Assembly (NCBI GenBank): GCA_040756655.1
Contig: JBFLYN010000001.1
Location: 165,943-229,942 of the forward strand
Direction of reading: 5' to 3'
Length of the DNA: 64,000 bases
Source of the DNA: JBFLYN01 sp040756655
GTDB lineage: Bacteria > Bacillota > Sulfobacillia > UBA8153
A program made the translations under genes and the position numbers. Positions within the stretch are counted from its first letter, which is position 1. The number at the start of each line of letters is the position of its first letter. Positions 18,507 through 26,410 of this stretch are shown here, piece by piece. Below the pieces are notes generated by a model. That model was not told the DNA's origin. It was given only the letters and a program-made list of their open reading frames with translations, and made no database searches.

Positions 18507-20168
18507 CTAGATCTCCAGGATGATGGGCATTACCACCGGTCGCCGGCCGGTCCGCTCCAGAAGGTAGGGCATGAGGGACTCCCGTAGCGCGTTACGCAGT
18601 GCGGATATGTTGTTCCGGTTCTTGCGGGATTGACGATCGATGATCTGTTGCACCCGTTTGCGGGTATCCTCCAGCAGTGCCTCGGACTCACGCATGTACA
18701 CAAACCCCCGGGACACGATGTCGGGGCCGGAAAGTACCTGTCCGCTTTCGGCATCCACGGCCAGGGCTACCACGAGCACTCCGTCTGCGGCTAGCTGTCG
18801 GCGGTCCCGGAGCACTACGTTCCCCACATCACCCACCCCCAGGCCGTCTACCAGCACCGTGCCAGCCGGGACCTGTCGCTCCAGCCGGGCGCTTTCCTGA
18901 TCCAGGCGGAATACGTGACCGTTCTCGCCCACCAGGATGTTCCCACGGGGAATCCCCAGGTCCAGGGCCAGGTCTGAGTGGTGCACCAGGTGCCTGTACT
19001 CACCGTGGATGGGCAGAAAGTAGCGGGGCCGGGTGAGGTTGAGCATGAGTTTGAGTTCTTCTTGGCTCCCATGCCCGCTCACGTGCACACCGGCCGACGC
19101 CTGGTACAGCACGCGCGCGCCTCGCCTGAACAGGTTGTCCACGGTACGTGCCACCATGGTCTCGTTGCCCGGTACGGGGGTTGCCGCTAAGACCACCACA
19201 TCCCCGGGCTCCACCTGAAGCCGACGGTTTTCACCCGAGCTCATGCGCGCCAAAGCCGACATGGGTTCTCCCTGGCTGCCCGTGGTTAGGACCGCGGCAT
19301 GCCTGGCAGGTACCGTGCGCAAAGCCTCCAGCTCCACGAAGGTGCCTTCAGGAGCCCGGAGATAGCCCATCTCCCTGGCAATGGCCACCACATTCTCCAT
19401 GCTCCTGCCCACCACTGCGACTTGACGGTGATGCCGGACCGCAGCGTCTACCACTTGCTGGATCCGGTGCACATTACTGGCAAATGAGGCCACTAACACG
19501 CGGCCTTCGGCGGCGGACATGACCTCGTTGAGAGTACGTCCTACCACCCGCTCGGTATCGGTGTACCCTCCTCGATCTGCATTGGTGCTGTCAGAGAGCA
19601 AGCACAGGACTCCGTTATCCCCCAGCTCGGCCAGCTTGTGAAAATCGGCGACTTCGCCGTCCACAGGAGTCTGGTCGAACTTGAAATCTCCGCTGTGCAC
19701 TATGGTTCCTACCGGGGTGTGAATGGCCAGCCCCACGCAATCGGCGATGCTGTGGTTCACCCGGAACGGTTCCAGGCGAAACGCGCCCACCTCCACCATT
19801 TGCCGGGGCCTCAGCGCCCGCCCGTCAAAGCTGGTGGCGCCGCCGAACTCAGCCAGCTTGGCCCGGACCAGTCCAAGGGTAAGGCGGGTCCCGTAGACTG
19901 GGATATCAAATGATCTGAGGAAGTAAGGCAGCGCGCCAATGTGGTCTTCATGACCGTGAGTCAAAAAGACCGCCCGCACCCTTTCTTTGTTCTCCAAAAG
20001 GTAGGTAAAGTCCGGCAGCACAACATCTATGCCCAGCATATTTTCGTCGGGAAATGCCAGCCCGCAGTCGATTACCAGGATGTCTTCCTCGTACTCGACG
20101 GCCATCATGTTCTTGCCGATCTCGCCCAGGCCACCCAGGAAAATCAGGTCCAAATAGTCCCTGGCCAC
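18507..20168 (-). CDS. rnj: Ribonuclease J
   Basis: 553 residues, the usual RNase J length. The metallo-beta-lactamase/beta-CASP core has the metal motif LTHGHEDHIGALPY, then GDFKFDQTP, SDSTNADRGGYT and, in beta-CASP, SQGEPMSAL and PIHGEYRHL. It is a 5'-3' exo- and endonuclease that replaces RNase E functions in Firmicutes. The start is GTG at 20166..20168, five bases behind GGAGGAGG (20174..20181). The ATG at 20205..20207 is excluded because it overlaps the -10 box of the promoter at 20206..20234. The C-terminal oligomerisation region is intact. Confidence 0.94.
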   Translation of the reverse strand: MARDYLDLIFLGGLGEIGKNMMAVEYEEDILVIDCGLAFPDENMLGIDVVLPDFTYLLENKERVRAVFLTHGHEDHIGALPYFLRSFDIPVYGTRLTLGLVRAKLAEFGGATSFDGRALRPRQMVEVGAFRLEPFRVNHSIADCVGLAIHTPVGTIVHSGDFKFDQTPVDGEVADFHKLAELGDNGVLCLLSDSTNADRGGYTDTERVVGRTLNEVMSAAEGRVLVASFASNVHRIQQVVDAAVRHHRQVAVVGRSMENVVAIAREMGYLRAPEGTFVELEALRTVPARHAAVLTTGSQGEPMSALARMSSGENRRLQVEPGDVVVLAATPVPGNETMVARTVDNLFRRGARVLYQASAGVHVSGHGSQEELKLMLNLTRPRYFLPIHGEYRHLVHHSDLALDLGIPRGNILVGENGHVFRLDQESARLERQVPAGTVLVDGLGVGDVGNVVLRDRRQLAADGVLVVALAVDAESGQVLSGPDIVSRGFVYMRESEALLEDTRKRVQQIIDRQSRKNRNNISALRNALRESLMPYLLERTGRRPVVMPIILEI

Positions 20169-20205
20169 TCCGTCCTCCTCCGAAAGTGCGATTTCTGTCT
20201 GATCC

Positions 20206-20234
20206 ATTATACAGCCGCTGGCCGGTGGTTTCAA
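20206..20234 (-). promoter_or_regulatory. Sigma-A promoter of RNase J gene
   Basis: Reading the minus strand, TTGAAA (20229..20234) and TATAAT (20206..20211) are separated by exactly 17 bases. Transcription would start about 7 bases below the -10, leaving a leader of about 30 bases before the ribosome site. Confidence 0.85.
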
Positions 20235-20335
20235 CCTGGTGAAAGGGGTGAGAGGGCTGAAGGCATATGGCCAGCACCCGAGCCTTCCGTCCTGCGGACT
20301 GCCACCGGCGCCGTCCGGCGCATTCTTCGAAGTTA

Positions 20336-20364
20336 TTGCACTATGCCCGGCAGCTAGGTATAAT
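20336..20364 (+). promoter_or_regulatory. Sigma-A promoter of the spermidine-synthase-like gene
   Basis: TTGCAC (20336..20341), a 17-base spacer and TATAAT (20359..20364) face the membrane methyltransferase-like gene. It is divergent from the RNase J promoter about 100 bases away. The transcript would carry a leader of roughly 100-180 bases, depending on which start codon is used. Confidence 0.8.
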
Positions 20365-20466
20365 GGCGTTGACACCGGCACCTTGGGAGCCTCTACACCT
20401 CTCACCTACCAGATGTGCACCAGGCTAACCCATCCTTGCGAAACCGGCGGATTGGGGCAGTGAGGT

Positions 20467-22953
20467 TTGGCAGGGCCCACGTATAGCAAAGCTAAGCGCA
20501 GGCTTTGTGTTCAGGGGGGTAGAACACACGGCATCCCGCCTCCCATCATTGCCGTGCTCATGCTCGGGGCGGTTTCTCAAGTCGGACAGGTCGTGCTTCT
20601 CCGTGAGTTCCTCATGGCCTTTCACGGCAACGAGTTTTCCATAGGGATCGTTCTGGCGGCGTGGCTGGCCTGGGTCGGAGTAGGCAGCCGCCTGGGAGCC
20701 TACTGGATTGACCGCACCTACCGCCCCCGGTTTGCCCTGGCGATCAACGCCTCCGCCTTACTGCTGGTCTTGCCGGTGACCATTTTCCTCATTCGCAACT
20801 TGCGAGGGTTCTTCCGGATCCTGCCCGGTGCCTACCTGTCCCTCTTGGACATGACCATTTCCTCATTCCTCCTTATGGCACCGGTCTGCCTGCTTTTGGG
20901 TGCCCAGTTCGTGTTGTTGTCGAGGGCATGGCGCGAAAGCGACCGGGCCAACGACACCTCCGGAGCTGGCAAGACCTATGTAGGCGAGGCCGCCGGGAAC
21001 ATGCTGGGCGGCATCTTGTTCACCTTTCTCATAGTGCGCTACCTGAACTCGTTTCAGTCTGCAGTGCTTGCAGCTAGCCTGATGCTGGGCGCAGTGCTGT
21101 TGATCACCAAAAGGCAAGCATGCCCGGGTCGCCCCATCTTTTGGGTGTTACTGCTCATGGCTGCCCTGGCTTTTCCATTTCTCAGTTCTGTAGATGACTG
21201 GGCGTACCGGATCCAGTGGAGGCACCTGGCACCCGAGCATCAACTGGTGGGTACCTACCAGTCTAAACACGGCACCATTGCCGTGGTGCGCCGGGAGCAC
21301 CAGTACACGTTTTTCCAAAGCGGACACCTGCTCTTTAGCACGGCAGGTCCCGACGCAGTCGCCCCCGGGCTGGAAGAACAGGATGCAGTGATATTCACGC
21401 ACCTGGCCATGGTCCAGCACCCGGCACCCGCCCGCGTCCTGCTCATCGGGGGCGGTCTTTCCGGCGTGCTCAGCGAGATGGTGAAGTACCCGGTGGAAAG
21501 CATCGACTACATCGAGTTGGATGAGGTCCTGACCAGGGCGGCCCGGCCCTACGTTTCCCCGGGTACGGTGGTGGCCCTGGCCGACTCGCGGGTGCGCTTG
21601 ATCCACGCCGATGGGCGGCTTTTTGTAAAAACCACCCGCGAGCAGTACGATCTTATCGTGGTAAATGCACCCGACCCGGTTACGGCTGTCCTCAACCGCT
21701 ATTACACCCAGGAGTTCTTCGTCGAAGCCCGTTCCCGGCTCAGGCCCGGAGGAGTACTGGTCACCGGCGCCGTCTCCACCCCGGACTTGAGGCAAACTGC
21801 AGTGGCCAACCGTAACGCAACCATCTACCACACCTTAGCCAGCGCATTCTCCCAGGTGCTCTTGGCGGGAGACCGGTTCCTGATCTATGTCGCTACCGAC
21901 GTTTTCGGGCAGGCATCGGTGGACGTGCCCACCCTCCAGCAGCGGTACCGCCAGTGGAATATCCCGGGCGACGGGTTTTCTATCCTGCACTATTACACGG
22001 TGTTGCAGCCATCCCAGCTTTGGCGGGTCAACTGGATACTTCGCCATCACGGGCGCAGCCGCGATGCTCACCTGGTCGGGCCCGGACCACTGCCGCTCTC
22101 TCCCGGCCCAGTGGCCCCGGCCGGGCCGGCGGAAGAGGAGTTGCCGCCGGTTAACCAGCGATACTTCATCAATGCGGATTTCCGGCCCATCGGCTACTAC
22201 TATACCTTGATGTTCTGGGACGACCTGACGCGCGCGGGTCACGGGACGACGTTACTCTGGCTTTTGCGCATTGAACCCTGGTGGATGCTGCCCCTTGCTG
22301 CCATCCCGCTGCTCGTCGTGATGGGATTGAGGATATCCACCAGACGGGCCAAGACCCCCCTGGACACCGGCTTCGCGGTGCTCTTTGCGGTGCTGACCAC
22401 GGGCCTTTCTACCATGGCGCTGCAAATTGCCATCCTGTTCTCGTTTCAGAGCATCTACGGTTTTGTCTACGAAACCGTGGGGTTGATCGTGGCCATGTTC
22501 ATGGGTGGCCTGGCCCTGGGCGCCTTGTTCACTCATCGCTACGTGGTCAGCAAAGCAGGCCTGGGCGTGTTGACAGCCTTCCAACTGCTTATTGCGCTTT
22601 GGGCCAGCCTGATGGCGCTGGCGCTTCCCCGGGCCGCCATGGTGCAGTCCCCGGGCCTGGTCTTTGTGTTGTTTTCCGTGCTGACCTTCACGGCCGGGCT
22701 CATAAACGGAGTGGATTTCCCCCTGTCTGCAGCCTGCTACCTGCCCCTGCGCAAGCGTGCAGAAGCCGCCATCGCGGCCGTATACGGCGTGGAGCTTTTT
22801 GGGGCCTGCCTGGGCGCGGCCCTGGCCGGCGCGGTGGTGGCGCCCGTTTTGGGCATCGTTTATTGCTGTCTTTTCGCCGCCGTAGCCAACGCCACTGCGT
22901 TCGTGGTACTCTTGATCTCCAGGAGGTCATATCCATGCCCTGTAAGACCGTGA
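20467..22953 (+). CDS. Polytopic membrane protein with spermidine-synthase-like (SAM-binding) core
   Basis: Up to 828 residues. About six membrane helices come first (QVGQVVLLREFLMAFHGNEF near residue 38). A soluble Rossmann domain follows at residues about 255-455: VLLIGGGLSGVLSEMVKYPV, IDYIELDEVLTRAARPY, RLIHADGRLFV, YDLIVVNAPDPVTAVLNRYY. About seven more helices end the protein. The central fold is that of spermidine synthase, which uses decarboxylated SAM. Here the catalytic GGGDGG is GGGLSG, and the first Asp of DSTDP is Asn, so ordinary aminopropyl transfer is doubtful. The start is unresolved: TTG 20467 has a badly spaced ribosome site, and GTG 20554 or ATG 20560 lie further down. Its end overlaps the radical-SAM gene by 19 bases. 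Confidence 0.78.
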   Translation: MAGPTYSKAKRRLCVQGGRTHGIPPPIIAVLMLGAVSQVGQVVLLREFLMAFHGNEFSIGIVLAAWLAWVGVGSRLGAYWIDRTYRPRFALAINASALLLVLPVTIFLIRNLRGFFRILPGAYLSLLDMTISSFLLMAPVCLLLGAQFVLLSRAWRESDRANDTSGAGKTYVGEAAGNMLGGILFTFLIVRYLNSFQSAVLAASLMLGAVLLITKRQACPGRPIFWVLLLMAALAFPFLSSVDDWAYRIQWRHLAPEHQLVGTYQSKHGTIAVVRREHQYTFFQSGHLLFSTAGPDAVAPGLEEQDAVIFTHLAMVQHPAPARVLLIGGGLSGVLSEMVKYPVESIDYIELDEVLTRAARPYVSPGTVVALADSRVRLIHADGRLFVKTTREQYDLIVVNAPDPVTAVLNRYYTQEFFVEARSRLRPGGVLVTGAVSTPDLRQTAVANRNATIYHTLASAFSQVLLAGDRFLIYVATDVFGQASVDVPTLQQRYRQWNIPGDGFSILHYYTVLQPSQLWRVNWILRHHGRSRDAHLVGPGPLPLSPGPVAPAGPAEEELPPVNQRYFINADFRPIGYYYTLMFWDDLTRAGHGTTLLWLLRIEPWWMLPLAAIPLLVVMGLRISTRRAKTPLDTGFAVLFAVLTTGLSTMALQIAILFSFQSIYGFVYETVGLIVAMFMGGLALGALFTHRYVVSKAGLGVLTAFQLLIALWASLMALALPRAAMVQSPGLVFVLFSVLTFTAGLINGVDFPLSAACYLPLRKRAEAAIAAVYGVELFGACLGAALAGAVVAPVLGIVYCCLFAAVANATAFVVLLISRRSYPCPVRP
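20506..20528 (+). promoter_or_regulatory. Hairpin holding a ribosome-binding sequence in its loop
   Basis: TGTGTTC (20506..20512) can pair with GAACACA (20522..20528), leaving the loop AGGGGGGTA, which contains the only strong ribosome-binding sequence near this gene. A second small stem, CAAAGC/GCTTTG, lies just upstream (about 20487..20508). This may tune translation. It is a visual fold only. Confidence 0.35.
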
Positions 22954-24101
22954 CAGCTGGCATCATGAGCCGGCGGCAATTCCTCAAGGCCGGCGCGACC
23001 GCCATACCGGCCCTGTGCCTTGGTTGCGCCCCCAAGCGCGCTCCCACCGAGCCGGCTTCGCCACCGGTGGTAGCGCAAAGGGGCCGGGTGAGGCCGCAGC
23101 CCTCGCCGTGGTTTACCCGGCTGCACCAGGCGCGGGTGCGCTGCGAGCTCTGCCCCCGGCATTGCGAACTTGCCGACGGGCAGCGGGCCCCGTGCCGGGT
23201 GCGGGAAAACCGCCAGGGAGTGGGATACACACTGGTCTACGGGAACCCTGCCCTGGTACAGGACGACCCGGTGGAACGCAAGCCCTTTTTCCACGTAGTC
23301 CCGGGCAGCCGGGCGCTTTCCGTTTCGACGGCCGGGTGCAACCTCACGTGCCAGTTTTGCGAAGTATGGGATCTGGCGCTGGTGGAACCAGAGGAAGTCC
23401 ACGCCTACGACATGCCGCCGGAGACGCTGGTGGCCCACGCCCGGGCGTCCGGTGTCCGGGCCATCAGCTACGCCTTCGGTGAACCGGTGGTCTTCTACGA
23501 GTACATGGCGGCAGTGGCATCCCTGGCCCGGGAAGCCGGGTTGATGAACCTCCTCCATACCGCAGGCTACATCACACCGGGACCCTTAATTGAGCTCACC
23601 AAGAACCTGGATGCGGTCAACGTGGACTTGAAAAGCTTCGATGCCGCCTTCTACCGGGAGGTGGTGGGCGGGGAGCTGGACACCGTGCTGGCGAGTTTAA
23701 AACTGCTTCGGGAGGCCGGGGTTCACCTGGAGATCACCAATATCGTCATCCCCACGCTTAACGACGATATGGAAACCATCGGCAGGATGTGCCGGTGGAT
23801 CGCCCACGAACTGGGGCCCGATGTGCCGCTCCACTTTGCCCGCTTTTACCCACTTTACCGGCTATCCGCCCTGCCGCGGACCCCCGTTACCACGCTGGAA
23901 CGGGCCAGGGACACGGCCCGGGAGGCCGGCCTGAAGTTCGTGTACCTGGCCAAAGTGACCGGTCACGATGGCGAGAACACCTTCTGCCCCGGCTGCGGTG
24001 AGATGGTAATCAGGCGGGTTGGCTTCGTCATCGCCGGGATGAACCTGGAAAGCGGTGGGTGCAGGTTCTGTGGCACAGCCATACCCGGCCGCTGGTCCTA
24101 A
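22935..24101 (+). CDS. Radical SAM protein (AmmeMemoRadiSam/PflA-like) with Tat-type signal
   Basis: 388 residues from ATG 22935, seven bases after AGGAGGT. The N-terminus has the twin-arginine motif SRRQFLKAG followed by a hydrophobic stretch (ATAIPALCLGC), so export or membrane anchoring is predicted; an ATG at 22965 would put the motif right at the start. Residues about 73-80 carry CELCPRHC, and DDPVERKPFFHVVPGS is typical of the AmmeMemoRadiSam radical-SAM branch. The 4Fe-4S motif is CNLTCQFC (about residue 135). The C-terminus has two extra cysteine pairs, CPGCGE and CRFCG, perhaps a zinc or rubredoxin-like knot. It is translationally coupled to the spermidine-synthase-like gene. The substrate is unknown. 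Confidence 0.85.
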   Translation: MPCKTVTAGIMSRRQFLKAGATAIPALCLGCAPKRAPTEPASPPVVAQRGRVRPQPSPWFTRLHQARVRCELCPRHCELADGQRAPCRVRENRQGVGYTLVYGNPALVQDDPVERKPFFHVVPGSRALSVSTAGCNLTCQFCEVWDLALVEPEEVHAYDMPPETLVAHARASGVRAISYAFGEPVVFYEYMAAVASLAREAGLMNLLHTAGYITPGPLIELTKNLDAVNVDLKSFDAAFYREVVGGELDTVLASLKLLREAGVHLEITNIVIPTLNDDMETIGRMCRWIAHELGPDVPLHFARFYPLYRLSALPRTPVTTLERARDTAREAGLKFVYLAKVTGHDGENTFCPGCGEMVIRRVGFVIAGMNLESGGCRFCGTAIPGRWS

Positions 24102-24103
24102 GC

Positions 24104-25183
24104 TTACCTGATCATCTGCCGGTGTATGGCGTAATGGGCCAAGGACCTCTGGTCGAGGTTGGTGAGCCCTGCCTCAATGGCCCACTCCATGGCCTCCACA
24201 AACTCCCGGGCGGTGATGGCCCGGGCAATGGCCTCAAACTCAAAGGCCTTGTACTCCACCCGGTATTGGGCCATGATGTTCACATAGGTGTCCAGCGGCA
24301 GGTTTTCCGCCACCCAGTGGACGAACTCGCGGGTACCTGCCACCCGGTTGGGCATGACCAGGTGGCGGATGATGAGCCCGCGCCTGGCGATGCCGCGCTC
24401 GTCGGTGACCAGGGTACCCACCTGGCGGTTCATCTCGATGATGGACTCCTGTGCCATCCCTGGGTAATCGAATGCTGCGGCCAGGTTGTAGCGTTGGGCT
24501 TCTGCGCCGTCCATGAACTTCAGGTCGGGCAGGTAGATGTCGACGATCCCGTCAAGGAGCTTAATGATCTCCACTCGCTCGTACCCGCTGGTGTTGTAGC
24601 AAAGAGGCAGGTTCAGCCCGTACTTCAGGGCGATACGCGTGGCGTTCAGGATGTGGGGCATCACGTGGGTAGGTGTGACCAGGTTGATATTGTGACAGCC
24701 CATGCCCTGGAGGTCGATCATCATCTCGGCCAGGTCCTCATCGCTGATCTCGCGGCCCCAACCCTCGTGGGCGATGGGCCAATTTTGGCAGAACACGCAG
24801 CGCAGGTTGCAGTTGGAGAAGAAAATCGTGCCCGAACCGCCCTGCCCCACCAAGGGCAGTTCTTCTCCGTAGTGTGGGTGGTGGCTGTAGACCATGACCT
24901 TGGATGGTGCTCGGCAAAATCCCTGTTCCCCGCGGCGGCGGTTCACCCCGCAACGACGCGGGCACAGCTGGCAATTCTCCATAATACCAAAGGCCTGCTC
25001 GACTCGTTCGGCCAGCCTGCCACCGGCCTCCAGCTGGGCATAGGCCGCTCGCCACGCGTGCACAGTGGCGGGCACCTTGTTCGGTGGCGAACAGGCCTTC
25101 AAGAACCAGGACCCTCCAGCGAGGTAAAGCAAGCCACCCCCACCGGCCAGGCCCATTCTCCTGAGAAACTCCTTGCGCGTCAT
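24104..25183 (-). CDS. Second radical SAM protein (PflA-like) with Tat/lipoprotein-like N-terminus
   Basis: 359 residues. The N-terminus MTRKEFLRRMGLAGGGG, then LLYLAGGSWFLKACS, resembles a Tat signal (RK instead of RR) ending in a lipobox-like LKAC. A CQLCPRRCG motif lies near residue 71 and the 4Fe-4S motif CNLRCVFCQNWPIAHEG near 122. GCHNINLVTPTHVMPHI and LPDLKFMDG are typical of the pyruvate-formate-lyase-activating-like radical-SAM family. It is convergent with the other radical-SAM gene, with two bases between their stops, and has no other close neighbour. The two proteins share architecture but are clearly diverged. Target protein unknown. Confidence 0.83.
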   Translation of the reverse strand: MTRKEFLRRMGLAGGGGLLYLAGGSWFLKACSPPNKVPATVHAWRAAYAQLEAGGRLAERVEQAFGIMENCQLCPRRCGVNRRRGEQGFCRAPSKVMVYSHHPHYGEELPLVGQGGSGTIFFSNCNLRCVFCQNWPIAHEGWGREISDEDLAEMMIDLQGMGCHNINLVTPTHVMPHILNATRIALKYGLNLPLCYNTSGYERVEIIKLLDGIVDIYLPDLKFMDGAEAQRYNLAAAFDYPGMAQESIIEMNRQVGTLVTDERGIARRGLIIRHLVMPNRVAGTREFVHWVAENLPLDTYVNIMAQYRVEYKAFEFEAIARAITAREFVEAMEWAIEAGLTNLDQRSLAHYAIHRQMIR

Positions 25184-25503
25184 CCCACCGCCAATACCCT
25201 CCTTCCGCCTCCATGAGAACCCTTGGTTCCCGCCGTGACACTGAAGAACCGCCTGGCCGGGACAGGTATCCTTTCACCCTGGACTGAGGTGTGCGCTGTA
25301 GGTTGTGGCCCGTCAGTTCTGTGTTTACACCACGCCATAGCCTTTTCCTTCCCGCCCCTTCCCGCTTGCTCCGAAGTCTTTGGCAGGCAGGAAGCTGGGT
25401 TCCAAATGGGAAAGCCGGGGCCCCGGCAAGCACGCTTGAGAGGCCCCGGCCAACGGTATCCCCGATCAACCTTTCCAGCCCGGGTGCTGGCCAGTCCCCA
25501 GCC
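25184..25503. other. Intergenic region between radical SAM gene and dapA
   Basis: No credible gene is seen. It holds the dapA terminator-like hairpin near 25404-25450 and should contain the promoter of the minus-strand radical-SAM gene, but no clear -35/-10 pair was found. Confidence 0.5.
25404..25450 (-). terminator. Probable terminator of the aspartokinase-dapA unit
   Basis: On the minus strand, GCCGGGGCC (25442..25450) pairs with GGCCCCGGC (25414..25422), giving a 9-bp GC stem. TTTCCCATTT follows. The T-tract is imperfect. Confidence 0.5.
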
Positions 25504-26388
25504 CTACAGAAGCCCGGCGGCTACCATGGCGCTCCTTAACACGTCATGGGACTCCTGTCCCATGGGGCAAAGCGGCAGCCGGAACCTGGCTGTGTCAAAC
25601 CCCAGCCAGTTCAGGGCCGTCTTGACCGGGACTGGGTTGGTGGCGACGAACAGGGCCCGGAACAGCGGCAGGAGTTCCAGGTGGATCTTGCGCGCTCTAA
25701 CGTGGTCTCCCTCTAGGAATGCCAGGATCATGCGCTTTAGCCGGGGACCCACCAGGTGCGATGCCACGCTGACCACGCCTACGGCACCTACGGCCAGCAT
25801 GGGAAGGGTAAGGCCATCGTCGCCGCTGTACACGTCCAGACGACCCGCGGTGAGACGGCAGAGTTCCGCCACTTGTTCCAGGTTGCCCGATGCTTCTTTC
25901 ACAGCTTTGATATTGTCGTGATCAGCCGAAAGCCTGGCTACGGTGGCTGGCAGCAGGTTGACCCCGGTCCGGCCGGGGACATTATATAGCATCACGGGAA
26001 GACTGGTGGCCTGGGCCACCGCGGCAAAGTGCCGGTAGAGACCTTCCTGGGGCGGCTTGTTGTAGTAAGGAGTGACCAGCATAATCCCGGTAGCACCGCA
26101 GCTCGCTGCCTGCCGGGCCAGTTCCACAGAGCTGCTGGTGTCGTTGGTACCAGCCCCGAGGATTACGCCGGTCCCTCCCGCCACGGCGCCGGCCACTGCG
26201 GCACAAAGCTCAAGTTTTTCCCTTTTCTCCAGCGTGGGCGCCTCGCCGGTAGTCCCCCCCACCACGATCCCATCGGATTCGTGGCTGGCCAGGTGCTTTG
26301 CTAACCTGGCCGCCTCATGCAAAGCCACCTCACCCCCGGGCGCAAACGGGGTGACCATGGCGGTGATCACGTGTCCTATCATTGTCAT
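25504..26388 (-). CDS. dapA: 4-hydroxy-tetrahydrodipicolinate synthase
   Basis: 294 residues, typical of the family. The catalytic pieces are present: GGTTGEAPTL for the Thr of the proton relay, YYNKPPQEGLYRH, YNVPGRTGVNL with the Tyr, and the Schiff-base Lys in IKAVKEASGN. It condenses pyruvate with aspartate semialdehyde, the first step towards diaminopimelate, lysine and (in sporulation) dipicolinate. I use the ATG at 26386..26388, close behind GGGGGAGA; a second ATG two codons on is also possible. It starts 22 bases after the aspartokinase stop, so the two are cotranscribed. Confidence 0.94.
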   Translation of the reverse strand: MTMIGHVITAMVTPFAPGGEVALHEAARLAKHLASHESDGIVVGGTTGEAPTLEKREKLELCAAVAGAVAGGTGVILGAGTNDTSSSVELARQAASCGATGIMLVTPYYNKPPQEGLYRHFAAVAQATSLPVMLYNVPGRTGVNLLPATVARLSADHDNIKAVKEASGNLEQVAELCRLTAGRLDVYSGDDGLTLPMLAVGAVGVVSVASHLVGPRLKRMILAFLEGDHVRARKIHLELLPLFRALFVATNPVPVKTALNWLGFDTARFRLPLCPMGQESHDVLRSAMVAAGLL

Positions 26389-26410
26389 CTCCCAGCTCTC
26401 CCCCATAGAC

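Noticed and set aside
20205..20207. ATG start for RNase J
   Set aside because: It overlaps the -10 promoter box, so it is not transcribed. GTG 20168 has the ribosome site.
24059..25216. Long plus-strand frame of 385 codons
   Set aside because: It is the antisense shadow of the minus-strand radical-SAM gene; codon composition and lack of motifs support the minus strand.
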